This document shows positions 1 to 11,930 of a DNA stretch of 64,000 nt, in pieces (position 1 is the stretch's first letter; each line of letters starts with the position of its first letter). The notes under the pieces are model-generated. The model had not been told where the DNA came from. It worked only from the letters and a program-made list of their open reading frames with translations, and did not search any database. Location of the stretch: the NCBI RefSeq assembly GCF_024679095.1, contig NC_066517.1, forward strand, positions 21,490,040 through 21,554,039, read 5' to 3'. This DNA comes from Eriocheir sinensis. Taxonomy: Eukaryota; Arthropoda; Malacostraca; Decapoda; Varunidae. Made by a program: the position numbers and the translations under genes.

Positions 1-111
1 CGAAGGCTTTTAACCTCAAATTCCAGCGCCATGAAAAATTTTACTGGAAAAACAAATACAACAAAATATCAATTCATTTTTAGGAGAATAATTAAATTCC
101 CATGTGACAGC

Positions 112-182
<71 letters not shown>

Positions 183-294
183 CACAAACAAACAAACTCA
201 CTAATAAACAAACATGGCAAATAAACAAACACCTAAATCCATTTCATCAAAACAGCCAATTATAATCACTCATTGTCCGTAAAGGGAAAAATGC

Positions 295-343
<49 letters not shown>

Positions 344-374
344 CACACAAAAGAAAACTCCATATATCATTATC

Positions 375-424
<50 letters not shown>

Positions 425-600
425 CTAATTCCCGCAAATGTTCGATTATCAGAGAATTACCAACTAGCTTTTTTTTTTCATTATCAATTAACAAAAAAAA
501 GGAGAATATATCTTGCCTCGTATTAATATGCATGATATATAAACGTAAACAAAGAGCAATAATTCACGTCTAACGCAGAGGAGGTCAGAAAATGGGCGTG
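1..600. repeat. Microsatellites: (CA)n 113-176, (CT)n 298-340, (CAA)n 374-425
   Basis: Three pure arrays of different motifs within 320 bp, separated by AT-rich unique sequence. The hydrophobic 'proteins' read from them are repeat artefacts. No gene is seen in 1-2450. Confidence 0.95.
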
Positions 601-1454
601 TTCCAGCCGGCCGGGTTTTCTTTGATGTGGTTGAGGGGGAGACTTTAGGAAGCGGAAGAAGGGTAACCCATTCTAAGTGTAATATACCGTGTCGTTCCCG
701 TAGACTTAACTATGGTCTCGCACTACCTCCTCCTACTTCTTCTCTTCCTTTCCATCCTCCTTTTCCTCCTCTACCTCTTCCTCACCATCTGTCTATGTCT
801 ATATACACAGCTCTCAGTTCTCCCCTCCTCTTGGCCAGCTTCACCCCACAGCAGTGTCCCTTAAAACATACATCCGTTTTCTGTAATCACTTTTCCTATG
901 GGGTGGATGAAGCCCTAACATTTTCCTTTCGCTTTCGTACTTTTATCCTTCTCCACCCTTTCCACAGGAGCGTGTTAGGGAAGGAGGATATTACACGCTT
1001 TCCTTTGACCGGTTACTGCGTCTCCCTTTCACCACTAAGGAAAGGTATGTACGTAACGAAGATGAAATGAGAGGACACTTTTTTGCTTGACATTCGCGAC
1101 CCAGGAATTGCAGACGTCAGGGAGAACAGAGAATGAGGTGGAGAGATTCGATTACAACCTGGTGAAGGATGATTACTGTGTCAACTTTTATCTCCTCCTC
1201 CTTCTCCTCCTTTTCCTTTTCCTTTTCCTCCTCCTCACAACTCTCACCTAAACACGATATCATACAGCTACATAATCTCACTTCCATCCTTTTAAATAAT
1301 ATACCTCAATCTTTCACTATTATTCGCTCAAGGGGAGGAGGAAGGGAAAAATAATAATGTAAAAAGGAAGAAAAAGAGGAACGAAACTAGATGGAAAGAA
1401 ATACAGAAGGAAGAGAAAATATAAGGGAATAAAAATAGTGAAAAGGGAACTTGT

Positions 1455-1495
<41 letters not shown>

Positions 1496-2450
1496 CGAGT
1501 GAAGGGGAAATACAGTACGAGGGGGGGAAGGATCTCACTCAAAGGGAAGGAGAGATAGCAGAGGGAAGGGAAAGGGAAGGAAGAAGAGTACCGAAGGGAG
1601 AGGAAGGGAGGCAGAGAAGGAAAAGAAGGGAAAGTTATTGATGGGAAGGTGGGCAAAGGCGAGAAGGGAGAAGAGGAAGGTAGGAATTGAGGAAGAGGCA
1701 TATAATTGTAAGTGAGAAGATAAAGAGAAACACCAGAAGGAAATAGAATGGATGTAGAGGAGTGAAGGGAAAAGGAAACGAAGAGGAAGAAAATGGGAAG
1801 TGGGGAAAGGGTGACAGAAAGGAAAAAAATAAATGTATAAAAGTGGCGGGGAAACTGAGATAAAAAGGCAAAGGGCAGAAAGAAGAAACAAGGGGTAAGT
1901 TGAGAAGAAGAAAATGGGAAGTGGGAAGAAGAGACAGAAGAGAAATTAGATAAAGAGGAATGGAAGGCAAGCTAAGAGAGAAGGGAAGCCTAACAACAGG
2001 AAGATGAATGGAGGAAGAGAAGATAGAGAAACTGGGATGCAGGAATTGGAAGGGAGACAATGAGAACAAAATGGATAAAAAGGAGTAGAGGAAATGCAAA
2101 GGGCAGAAAAAGGAAGCAAGGGGGAGGAAGGGAAGACAGGGCAGAGGCAAGGGCAGGTAAGGGCGTCGTTGAGTCTTGGACCGAGTGATCAGCGCGTGTT
2201 TGGCCTCCCAGCTCATGTGTGAGGCGAGAGTGACGCGGCGGCGGGCTGAGGGGGTCGGAAACACCTGCTCTTACTATAAACGTGATGCGGGGGGGGGGGG
2301 GGGGGAATTGCGGATGTGGAGGCGACGCATGATACGGGTGATGGGGGAGATGAGGAGGGGAGGGCAGGAGGGGTGAGGGGTGAGAGGGAGTTAATGACAG
2401 GTGGAAGGAGGTTGGCGTGGGGTGAGGGGTGAGAGGTGATGGGTGTAGGT
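601..2450. repeat. Polypurine tract about 1,330-2,160 on +, with (GA)n 1459-1493
   Basis: 601-1,330 is pyrimidine-leaning unique sequence without a supported exon. 1,330-2,160 is almost only A and G on the plus strand, with imperfect units such as gaagaagaaaatgggaagtgg repeated (about 1,785 and 1,905). A G-run is at 2288-2306. Proteins read here on either strand are low complexity. Confidence 0.85.
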
Positions 2451-4010
2451 GCGGGGTGAGGGGGGGTCAGCATCAAGGGGGAGGATAGCTCACCGGCAGC
2501 ACCACCACTCCGCGCCGCCTCTTCTGCTGGTCGTGGATGAGCAGCGCCAGGTGCTGTGTCCGCTCCACCATGCTCATCTTCTTGCTGCTCCGCCGCAGGC
2601 CCGGCCGCCCCGCCCTCATCTGCGGCTCCTCCTCATCCTCATCCCTGTCCTCCTGCTGCTGCTGCTCCTCGGGATGGGCGGGCCGGTGGGACGGGGCGGC
2701 GGCCTGTGGCGGGGCTTCGCGGGGCTGCGGGGCGTCCACGGCGATGGTCACCTTGTGCTCCAGGCGGCGACCGCTCCGCTGGGGGCTGCGGGACGCGCCG
2801 CCGCCGCCGCCGCCATCGTCGGCCTCGAGCCGCAGGTCACTGAAGGAGCCCGGCGAGGCACAGAGCGAGGTGGTGCTCCTGCAGGAGTCCAGGTCTTGGT
2901 GAAGGGTCGCCGCCGCACCTCTGGTGGCGGCTTGGTCATGGGTGTCGGTGTCCGGTTCGTCGAGGCTGATGGCGGGCGGCGGGGCGTCCAGACACTCGGC
3001 GCTGCGGTGGGAGGCCTCGCTCACCATGGACAGCGTGATGGGGGAGCAGGTCCGCGGCGACCAGCCTGCCGCGCCGGGCCGGAACTCCCCGGAGTTCATG
3101 AGGTCACCGATGCTGCCGCCGAGGGAACGTCCCCCGGCCTCCCTGACCCCTGCCGCGCCCAATAGACTCGACTGGGAGGACTGAGCAGACTTACTCTGCC
3201 GGCCGAGTTCGTTCTCTGGCACCCGCTGACGGGGGCCGCGGCCGCCCGGCGACAGCGACAGCGAGGAGATGTCCGACACGCTCAGGCTCTTGCGGCGAGT
3301 CATGTTGGTGGCGGCTGCGGCGGCGCAGTTCCCAGGGGGGGACTTTTGGGCCATGTCTCGGGGAGAGCTGCGCTGCCCCAGGGGCACCAGGGACCCCACG
3401 GGGAACTTTAAGCCAGACATGAGTGTGTGCACAGCAGGGGTTGGCAGAGTCCCGGACAAGGCGTCACTCCGCCTCGCCGCCCCTCACGCCAGGCCCCGCT
3501 CGGGGCAGCAGCACCGCCGGGCCGAGGCTCGTCCAGCCCGAGGCGCCTCGCCTGTACACGCGACACACGTCAACGACTTAACTCATCCTCGTGACAGCCT
3601 GACTGGCGTGGCTCTTCCGACCCTCACACCCCAGGTTGTCCACACGCCCTCCCCGGCCCTCAGAGGCGTCTCTGGGGCAGCACCGAACACGGCGACACAC
3701 GCGGCGTCACTCCCAAGTCTGGCCGCCGCGGACCGTCAGTCAGAGGGCCTGAGGGCTACATGCTACACGCTGCGGGCTGCGGGCTGCTGGGACCCCACCC
3801 CCACCATGCACCCAGCGACCTTCCCTCCTTTAGCAGCTGCACGTCAGGCCGCGGCGCCACTCCCGGAAGTGTATGCGAGACCGTGTATCGCCTGGCCACG
3901 TGGGGACACGCGGGGCAGTATCAGCGCCCTACAGAAACTCCTGCAATTAGCTGATACGCCGCGCGGGTGTGCGTGTGTGTGCGTGTGTGCGTACAGAGGG
4001 ACGGAGCCAG
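2450..4010. promoter_or_regulatory. CpG-rich island around a candidate internal first exon
   Basis: About 1.5 kb that is strikingly GC-rich with many CG dinucleotides, in a window otherwise AT-rich or simple repeat. It contains the candidate first exon (2494-3420). The roughly 590 nt upstream of its ATG (3421-4010) is equally GC-rich, without a recognised TATA box, and would be 5' UTR/promoter. A short (GT)n tract at 3969-3991 borders it. Promoter function is inferred. Confidence 0.4.
2494..3420 (-). CDS. Candidate alternative first coding exon (309 codons) in a GC-rich island
   Basis: Seen: ATG at 3420 (minus), open to a phase 0 donor CCG|gtgagc. The peptide starts MSGLKFPVGSLVPLGQR and contains RRKSLSVSDISSLSLSPGG (basophilic phosphosite plus Ser-rich). 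Also present are a Gly/Ala/Pro-rich middle, a short poly-Gln/acidic patch (EEQQQQEDRDEDEEE), and a basic C-terminal helix KKMSMVERTQHLALLIHDQQ followed by KRRRG. Codon use is very GC-rich, matching the surrounding island and unlike the AT-rich introns. It is on the strand of the proposed unc-13 gene and has a compatible phase, so a downstream-promoter isoform is the simplest reading. It could be the first exon of a separate gene. I do not recognise the sequence. Confidence 0.6.
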
Positions 4011-4980
4011 CACGGGCACCATACATATACATCAACACATATGCATATACACGAGGTAAAGACTAATCAATAAGAGGCACCAGCATGTCAATTTCCATAC
4101 ATCACCACCACCGCCACCGCCACCACTACATATCACAACAACAACAATGCCGCTTTCCCACCAGTGATAAGATATTCACGTCTAAAATTACTGCTGTATC
4201 ATCGACCACTATTAGTTTCCCACCACCAACAACACTACCAATACCACAACAACCACCACCACACTCGGTCGTCTTGAGTAGGAAGAGGAGAAGGAGCAAT
4301 GGACGGCAGGAAGTCGCTATCTGTTGTTTATCTACAAGTCACAGGAAGAGGAGGGAGGCGTGAGTGTTGCCGGAGAATCATTCCTCACACCCTACCTCCC
4401 CCCCCCCTTTCCATATTCCTCCACCACCCTAACCTCCCGTGTTCTCCTCTACCTTACATTCTCAGCCCTCCCCACCTACCCTACCCTATCATATCCTACC
4501 CTTTTCTGCCCTCTTCACCCGTGCCATGTTTTCTCTTTCCTTTAAGTATTCAACTCTAACTTAACCTAACTTGTCCTACCCTACACCTTCCTACAATTTC
4601 CTGCTCTACGTGTATTTAAATATCTGTTAGTGTTATTACTTTAAGAGGGAAAAAAAATAATAAGGCACTCGTGGAAATCATTTCAAGTTTATCGTCCATA
4701 CGGCATTTCATCACTCATGCTCCCGGAACTTTATCTATGAGGAAAAAATCTTCAAAAAATACGCAAGGGAATGACTAAAAGATTTCTATATATGTAACAT
4801 GAATAAAACTCCGACATCCTCTCCTCAGTTTATGGAGTTAAGGAAATTCCATCCACTGACAACTTAACGATATTACAGTGAAAGAGAGAGAGCTATAGAA
4901 CATGACTGCGTGAAAATGACGATAAGAAAAAAATGAAATAAAGTAGGAATGAAAGTGTATTGTATTCCCCTTCATTTTGA
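4011..4980. other. AT-rich spacer with short CAC/CCA repeats; no gene seen
   Basis: 4085-4265 contains imperfect (CAC)n/(CAA)n; 4390-4600 is pyrimidine-rich (taccctacc-like). The rest is unremarkable AT-rich sequence. Confidence 0.6.
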
Positions 4981-4984
4981 TCAG

Positions 4985-5300
4985 TCTAAGGCAGTGTGAA
5001 TAAAGTCTAAGGCAGCGTCCGTGTGAATGAAGACCAGAGTAGCATCACCATGAGTAAGGAGTAAGACACCCCAGTGTGAATGATGAGTCAAAGTCAGCCC
5101 CAGCGTGAAGGATGAATATGAAGAGTAAGGAGGCCCCAGTGTGAATAAGGACTGTGAATAAAGAGTAAGTAAGCCCCAGTGTGATTGATGAATGTGAATA
5201 AAGATTAAGGACGCCCCAGTGTGAATAAGGAGTAAGGCAGTCCAGTGTGCGTCCAATCCAAGGCAGCCTCAGTGTGAATAAGGAGCATAACGAGCATGAC
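4985..5300. repeat. Degenerate minisatellite, unit around gccccagtgtgaataaggagtaag
   Basis: About ten diverged copies of a 25-45 bp unit built on cccagtgtgaat and aagagtaagg, with variable spacing. It ends at the start of the TTTCC tract. Confidence 0.75.
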
Positions 5301-5340
5301 TGTGCCGCGTGAGTTGGTGGGGCGTGAAGGTCGTGACAAG

Positions 5341-6330
5341 ACAAGATGCTGATTCACTGCCTTCCTTCCCTCCCCCTTCCCTTCCCATCCATTCCCTTCC
5401 TTTCCTTGCCTTTCCTTTCCTTCCCTTCCCTTCCCTTTCATCGCTTATCTTCCCTTGCCTTCCTTTCCTTTCCTTTCCTTTCCTTTCCTTTCCTTTCCCT
5501 TCCCTTCCCATCGCTTCTCTTCCCTTGCCTTCCTTTCCTTTCCTTTCCTTTCCTTTTCTTTCCTTTCCTTTCCCTTCCCTTCCCTTTCCTTCCCATCGCT
5601 TCCCTTCCCTTTCCTTTCTTTCCTTTCCTTTATTTTCCTTTCCCTTCGCTTCCCTTCCTTTCCTTTCCTTTCCCTTCGCTTCCCTTCCCTTGCCTTCCCT
5701 TCCTTTCCTTTCCTTTCCTTTCCTTTCCTTTCGCTTCCCTTCCCTTGCCTTCCCTTCCTTTCCTTTCCTTTCCTTTCCTTTCCCTTCGCTTCCCTTCCCT
5801 TGCCTTCCTTTCCTTTCCTTTCCCTTCCCTCCCTTTCCTTCCCTTCATTTCCTTGCTCTCTCCTGACGCATCCTTTTTGCTCTCTTTCCTCCTTTTGTTT
5901 TCTTTCTCTTTTTCAATCCCTAACTTCTTGTCTCCTTTCCATTCCTTCATGTCTCGTTCCTAATCAATGTGTTTTTGTTCACATTTCCTCTTCTTTATTT
6001 CTTCCCTCCCTCCCTTCCCTTCTTCTTTCTTGCCGTATCCGAATTGCTCTCCTTCCTTTTCTTTCTTTCCTTTTTCCAATCCCTAACTTTTTGTCTCCTT
6101 TCCATACCTTCATTTCTCGTTCCATATCATTGTCTTTTTGTTGCCCTTTTCTTATATTCTTTCTTTCCTCCCTTCCCTTCCTTTCCCTTGGCAAATCATT
6201 CTTGGCTTCCTTCCTTTCCTTTCCTTCCCTTTTCAAATCCCTGACCGTCACACAGTTCTTCCTTTCCTCTCGGTTTTCTATCCTTAATTAACTTTCCTTT
6301 CCTATCCTTCTTCAGTATTTATGTCTTCTT
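5341..6330. repeat. Long polypyrimidine tract of TTTCC/TTCCC pentamers
   Basis: 5341-5870 is nearly pure TTTCC/TTCCC pentamer with interspersed gcttcccttcccttgcc, giving a loose higher-order unit of about 60-70 bp. 5871-6330 decays into a ~190-bp repeat (aatccctaactt..tgtctcctttccat at 5917 and 6081). Confidence 0.85.
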
Positions 6331-6359
6331 CTTTCCAACTAATTAACTACTTTTGTTTT

Positions 6360-6602
6360 CCTTCCATTTATTATTATTACTACTATTATTATTATTACTA
6401 TTATTACTTATTCATTATCCATTTCCGGTAGTAAACTTTTTCCTTCACTCCTTACATAGAAAAAAAATATATATATATAAACAAAACGATAAAAGTTTCC
6501 ACATACCGCCAAGTAAAACGACAACTTGCAAGAGACTTCACATTTAAAGATAGTATATATTTCATTTTCCGTCAGTGACCCGTGCATTGCCCTTTTAAAC
6601 AG

Positions 6603-6666
<64 letters not shown>

Positions 6667-6821
6667 AAGGCGAGATGTGGAGGACAAGGCATCCACATCA
6701 TCACAACACAAAGAGGAGGAGGAGGAGGAGGAGGAGGAGGAGGAGGAGAAGGAGGAGGAGGAGGAGTGACAAGGAAGACAACCTAGAGCACATTATGCGA
6801 GCAAGGAAGCATTCTTTTGAA

Positions 6822-6910
<89 letters not shown>

Positions 6911-7074
6911 ATATGAAAAAATGAATGAAAAAAGATAAAAGTTAGATAGATACAAAAATAGATACATAGATAGATACAAACAAACAGACAGACGGAAAAA
7001 CACACACAGAAAACAAACAAATAGACAGGAAGAGAGAGAGAGAGAGAGATACGGTAAAGCAGGTTAGTGTGTGT

Positions 7075-7119
<45 letters not shown>

Positions 7120-7208
7120 GGCCCGCCAGGTAAACACGTACAGGTGAGATAGGAGACGCCCTTAAGGTCAGATCGGCAGATGTGATACCTTTCCAAAGAG
7201 ATGTATTT

Positions 7209-7253
<45 letters not shown>

Positions 7254-7330
7254 CTTACACAAGACGATCTGATGACACTCACAAAGGTTAAAGTGCAAAG
7301 CAGAGGACTCAAAAGCATCACTCCAGGCGG

Positions 7331-7371
<41 letters not shown>

Positions 7372-7620
7372 GGACTAAATTCTTCCAAAAATGATAAGTA
7401 AAAAATAATAAGTGGATAAAACAGAGGAAGAGGAGAAACATAATTAATAAGAAAAGCATAAAATAAAAAAAGTAAGATAATATTCGGAAATGGTTGTAGT
7501 ATGTCGTGGAAATAGTAAATAATCCAAAAATAAAAATAAAAATGGATAATCGTCACACAGATAAATAAATAAATGAAGATGAAAAGGATACGTAGATTGT
7601 GCAGAAAAATATGAAAAGAA
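6360..7620. repeat. Microsatellite cluster: (GT), (GGA), (CT), (GA)
   Basis: (ATT)n about 6366-6405, (GT)n 6605-6664, (GGA)n 6713-6766, (CT)n 6823-6906, (GT)n 7064-7117, (GA)n 7210-7248, (CT)n 7335-7368, with AT-rich spacers. No gene is seen. Confidence 0.95.
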
Positions 7621-7679
7621 ACAATGAAAAAAGCAATCGGAGTAGCATTAAAAAAAACGGGAAATTGGAAAGGGGAACA

Positions 7680-7982
7680 ATAGGAAAATGAGAGGCAGAA
7701 AAACTGATTCCTCTTCTTCCTCCTTATCTCAAACTATCACTCAAGGAGGAGGAGGAGGAGGAGGAGGAGTAGGAGGAGGAGGAGGAGGAGGAGGAGGAGA
7801 CATACAGGAGGAGGAGGAAAGGAAGGAAGCGCATCTTAATAACAATCGGTTTTTCTCCTCCTCCTCCTCCTCCTCCTCCTCCTCCTCCTCCTCCTCCTCC
7901 ACTTTGTCTTGTGGAGCCCCGGGAAGAGTTACAGGTGGCAGGCAGGTAATCTCCTCTCTAATAGCCTCATCTCCATCTCCCT

Positions 7983-8023
<41 letters not shown>

Positions 8024-8430
8024 ATTTTTCCCCCTCCGTTCCTTATCTAACCTTAAATTCCCACGCATAAGGTAAGTTCCCTCGTTAGTCAGCCGGAACA
8101 AAGCCACACAGGTGAGATGGCAAGACAGGTGCCTCTGGGGGCTAATTACCTGGATGGGCTGTGTACTACCTGACGCCTCACCTCATCCCTTCCCCACTTT
8201 CTGTTTCACTTTACTTCCTTTACCTTGTTTTCATATCCGCGTTTCATTTCGATTAAAGAAGACAAAGAATATGTGGAAAAAATAGTAGATAAAGGTTATG
8301 TAAAAAAAATATATAAAAACAGGACTTGAGGGGGTGAGGAGGAGGAGGAGGAGGAGGAGGAGGAGGAGGAGGAGGAAGAGGAGGAGGAGGAGGAGGAGGA
8401 GGAGGAGGAGGAGGAGGAGGAGGAGCAAGC
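7680..8430. repeat. GGA/TCC trinucleotide arrays and (CCCTCT)/(CT)
   Basis: (GGA)n 7745-7800 is followed 55 bp later by (TCC)n 7855-7899, an inverted pair able to form a hairpin. (CCCTCT)n/(CT)n is at 7970-8020 and (GGA)n at 8335-8424. 8040-8330 is unique AT-rich sequence. Confidence 0.9.
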
Positions 8431-8538
8431 ACATCTTAATAACAATCGCTCAGACCCATTCGTAAAATACAACTAAGACAAAAAAAAATGAACAAAAAAC
8501 ACAGAAAACCTATACCAAACGCCAATACTTCTTTTCCA

Positions 8539-8656
8539 TTCCAAAACAGTGACCTTCAAGAGCATGACCCAGCCTGACCTCGGGTGCGAAAAGGTATAAT
8601 GAATGGTCGCGGAGGCTGCTGTGTGACCTGACCTTTCCCCTCTACCCATGACTTCA
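8539..8656. repeat. 118-bp direct duplicate, copy 1
   Basis: Starts ttccaaaacagtgaccttca and ends tctacccatgacttca. The near-identical copy 2 is at 9981-10098. Not simple sequence; no recognised SINE boxes. Confidence 0.85.
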
Positions 8657-8661
8657 GCTTT

Positions 8662-8904
8662 CCTAACCTAACTTAACCTAACCTAACCTATATGAATCAC
8701 TTATGTTATACCTCACTGTCTCATAACTTGCTTCATGATTCTTTCTCCAGCCGTACATCGTGGGCCCTTAAGTGTGACTCCTGCCCATACCTAACCTAAC
8801 CTAACCTAACCTATCCTAACCTAACCTAGCCATACCTAACCTAACCTAACCTAACCTATCCTAACCTAACCTAGCCATACCTAACCTAACCTAACCTAAC
8901 CTAT
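8662..8904. repeat. Interstitial (CCTAA)n, arthropod telomere-type repeat
   Basis: Runs of cctaa (reverse complement TTAGG) at 8662-8690 and, with a higher-order unit cctatcctaacctaacctagccatac, at about 8790-8904. TTAGG is the common arthropod telomere repeat. Here it is short, degenerate and internal. Confidence 0.85.
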
Positions 8905-8929
8905 ATGTATCTATCACCCATGACTAACT

Positions 8930-10535
8930 TTCCTCTCCTCTCCTCTCTTCTCTTCTCTTCTCTTCTCTTCTCTTCTCTTCTCTTCTCTTCTCCTTTCCTC
9001 TCCTCTCTCACTAACGTCTCCCTTACCTTCCCCTTTCCTCCAATCCCCACCCCATCCTCTTTTCTCCTCTCTTCCCACTGCCTCTCTCCTCTCCCTTCCT
9101 CCTTTCCCTCCTCTCCCCTCCTCCTCCCTCCCCTCTCTTCTCTTCTTCTCTGCCCGGCGCCTCCTGGACAGCCTTGTAATTAAGAGCGTAAAAGTTTTCA
9201 TACAGTAACATTCAAGATTCTTAGACCTGGGGCAGTCTGGCATCCTCTTCCTACCCCCCCTCCCCCTCCTTCCACCTTCTCCCTTCCACCTTCCTCATTC
9301 TTTTAGTTTTTTTTTTATTTATTCTTTCTCTATTATTGTCTATTTTCATCTCTATCATTTTTGTTCCCTATTTCCCTCCTTCCATTTATTTTTCCTCTTC
9401 TGATTTTCTCTCTTCCTTCGTATATTCGTCCCTTTCCCTCTCCTTTCCGTTACTTCATTTTCCCTTCTCTCTCTTTCTCTTCCTTCCTCTCTTCGTCCCC
9501 TTCTCTCTCTCTCTTTCTCCATCTTTCTCATTCCTTCTTTTCCTTCCTTTATTTTTTTCTGTATTCTCATTTTTTCTCTCTTCCTCCATTTTTCCGTCAT
9601 CTTCCCTCTCCCTTCTCTCTCTTTCTTCCTCCCTCTCTTCGTCCCCTTCTCTCTCTTTCTTCCTCTTATTCTTTCTTTTCCTCCCTTTATTTTTTCCTGT
9701 GCTCTCATTTTTCTCTCTTCCTTCAAATATTCGTCCCCTTCCCTCTCCTTCCCTTAACTTCACTCTCCCTTCTCTCTTTCTTTCTTCCTCCCTCTCTTTC
9801 CCCTTTTTCTTCATTCTTACTTTTTCCTCCTCGTCTCCCTCTCCTCCTCCCTCTCACCCTTCACTCTCTAAGCACCCATTTCTCACTATTACCCCAAAAC
9901 ATCCATTAAAACTCCACCCCCTTGATATATGACGCCCTTATGCCCTCCCTTCTTCACACTTTCTTCTCTCGCATCACCATTTCCAAAACAGTGACCTTCA
10001 AGAGCATGACCCAGCCTGACCTCGGGTGCGAAACGGCATAATGAATGGACGCGGAGGCTGCTGCGTGACCTGACCTTTCCCCTCTACCCATGACTTCAAC
10101 TTGACTTCAGACCCTCCCCTTTCAGGCTCACCCCTCCCCCCCTTTTTCTCCTTCCTTTTCATAGTTCCTTTATCATCACCACCCTTTTTTCTCTCCCCCC
10201 TCACCCTTTTTTTCTGGTTCATCACCCTTTTCTGTCCCCCATCACCCTATCTTTACCCTCATCACTTTCCTCTTCTCCCTCACTCTCCTCTCCCCCCTCA
10301 CCCTTTTTTCACCCTAATCACCCTTTTCCTCTTCCCCCTTCACTCTTTCTTCACTCTGATCACTCTTTTCCTCTTCTCCTTCTCCCTTCCTTTACCTTCA
10401 TCACCCTTTTCTCTTCCTTCACCCTCGTCACACTTTTCCTCTTCCCCTCACCCTTTCTTCACCCTGATCACCCTTTTCCTCTTCCCCTCACCCTTTCTTC
10501 ACCCTGATCACCCTATCCTTTCCTTGGTAAGTCAA
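8930..10535. repeat. Polypyrimidine region with several tandem layers
   Basis: (TCTTC)n 8933-9006. 9410-9815 is built from imperfect ~120-bp repeats (tctcttccttc..attttt). 10225-10530 has 30-45 bp units around ttcaccctgatcacccttttcctct. Interrupted by unique sequence at 9165-9240 and by the 118-bp duplicate. Confidence 0.8.
9981..10098. repeat. 118-bp direct duplicate, copy 2
   Basis: Same length as copy 1 with about five substitutions and no indel. The 1.3 kb between the copies is CCTAA and polypyrimidine repeat, and the flanks differ. Confidence 0.85.
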
Positions 10536-10577
10536 GCCTTCAGTCAAATTCCAGCGCAAGTAGAAGGTTTGTCGGAA

Positions 10578-10666
10578 GAGGAGGAGGAGGAGGAGGAGGA
10601 GGAGGAGGAGGAGGACTCACTAACATTCCTCACCTCAGAGTTATCCTCCTGGACACTAATTAAGGC

Positions 10667-10733
<67 letters not shown>

Positions 10734-10876
10734 AAACAATACAATACTAAAAAGGAAATCAAACTCAAACTCATCTTTAAAAATACAAATACGCGAAAAA
10801 ATTTAAATGGCAATACAGAACAAAGGGGGAAAAAAAGTTTAAATAAAAGGCGTAACAAAATGAACGCGGAATTTAC

Positions 10877-10955
<79 letters not shown>

Positions 10956-11070
10956 GGAGCTAATTTCAACGAGGGCTTTAGTCACCCCTCTCGACGCCCG
11001 TTTTCAGAAGCCTTCCCTCGAAAACCTGTGAAAACGAATATTGGTCTATCTATCTATCTATCTATCTCTT
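10578..11070. repeat. Microsatellites (GGA), (GA) 10671-10731, (CA) 10879-10950, (TATC)
   Basis: Four arrays within 500 bp; 10735-10875 and 10955-11040 are unique AT-rich spacers. Confidence 0.95.
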
Positions 11071-11196
11071 TACCGCTCTGTTTATCTATCTGTTTATTTC
11101 TCTATTTTTTTCTATCAGTATCTATTGTTGTTGTTTTTTTTTTCTTTTTTTCCTATGTCTTTCTCTTTCTCCCTTCGCTTTAATCTTTTCTCTTTC

Positions 11197-11570
11197 GTTT
11201 AGTGTGTTTATCTATCTTTCTATCTATCTGTCTATTTATCTATCTACTTTTCCTATCAGTATCTATCTTTTCTACGTCTTCCTCCCTTCCTCACTTCTCT
11301 CTTATCTCTTCTCCCTCGTCTAGTGTGTTTATCTACCTTTCTATCTATCTGTCTATTTATCTATCTACTTTTCCTATCAGTATCTATCTTTTCTACGTCT
11401 TCCTCCCTTCCTCTCTTCTCTCTTATCTCTTCTCCCTCGTCTAGTGTGTTTATCTACCTTTCTATCTATCTGTCTATCTATCTATCTACTTTTCCTATCA
11501 GTATCTATCTTTCCTACGTCTTCCTCCCTTCCTCACTTCTCTCTTATCTCTTCTCCCTCGTCTAGTGTTT
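11197..11570. repeat. 121-bp tandem repeat, about 3 copies, highly homogeneous
   Basis: Units begin tgtttatctatctttc and end ctccctcgtctag, with starts near 11197, 11318 and 11439. Divergence is only a few bases per unit. Upstream (11076-11196) is a diverged fourth unit. The same small peptide read three times is an artefact of the period. Confidence 0.9.
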
Positions 11571-11930
11571 TTATTTACCTTTTAATCAATCAATCTATCA
11601 ATCTATCTTACCTGTCTACACGTCTTCCTATTTACCTGTTTATCTGTCTGGTCATCCATCTGTCAAAATGCCTATCAGTCTTCTTAAACATCTATCTCTC
11701 TATGTATCTATGAATTTGTATGTTTAGAATCTAGCGGTCTATATATTTGCTTGTTCATCTGTATATCAATCTACCTGTCTATGTGTTTACCTGTCTGTCT
11801 GTCTGTCTACCTGTGTTAATTTATTTCCAGATTTTATAACACCAGGTTCCTCCCCTCCTTACTTTATCATCTTACTCTACCTTCTTATCTCTTATCCTCT
11901 TCCCTTACTCATCTTCCATTCCCTCTTCAT
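11571..11930. repeat. Degenerate (TATC)/(TGTC) tetranucleotide region
   Basis: Imperfect ctatctgtc tetramers to about 11815, then pyrimidine-rich unique sequence. No gene. Confidence 0.7.

Noticed and set aside
3269..4066. 265-codon plus-strand frame over the GC-rich island
   Set aside because: Low stop frequency in GC-rich DNA. The minus-strand frame has a coherent ATG, phosphosite-like motifs and a phase 0 donor.
8539..8656. tRNA-derived SINE for the 118-bp duplicate
   Set aside because: No convincing A and B box pair and no poly(A) or simple tail.
10101..11183. 360-codon plus-strand frame
   Set aside because: Built from pyrimidine repeats, GGA, GA and CA microsatellites; no domain and no plausible gene.
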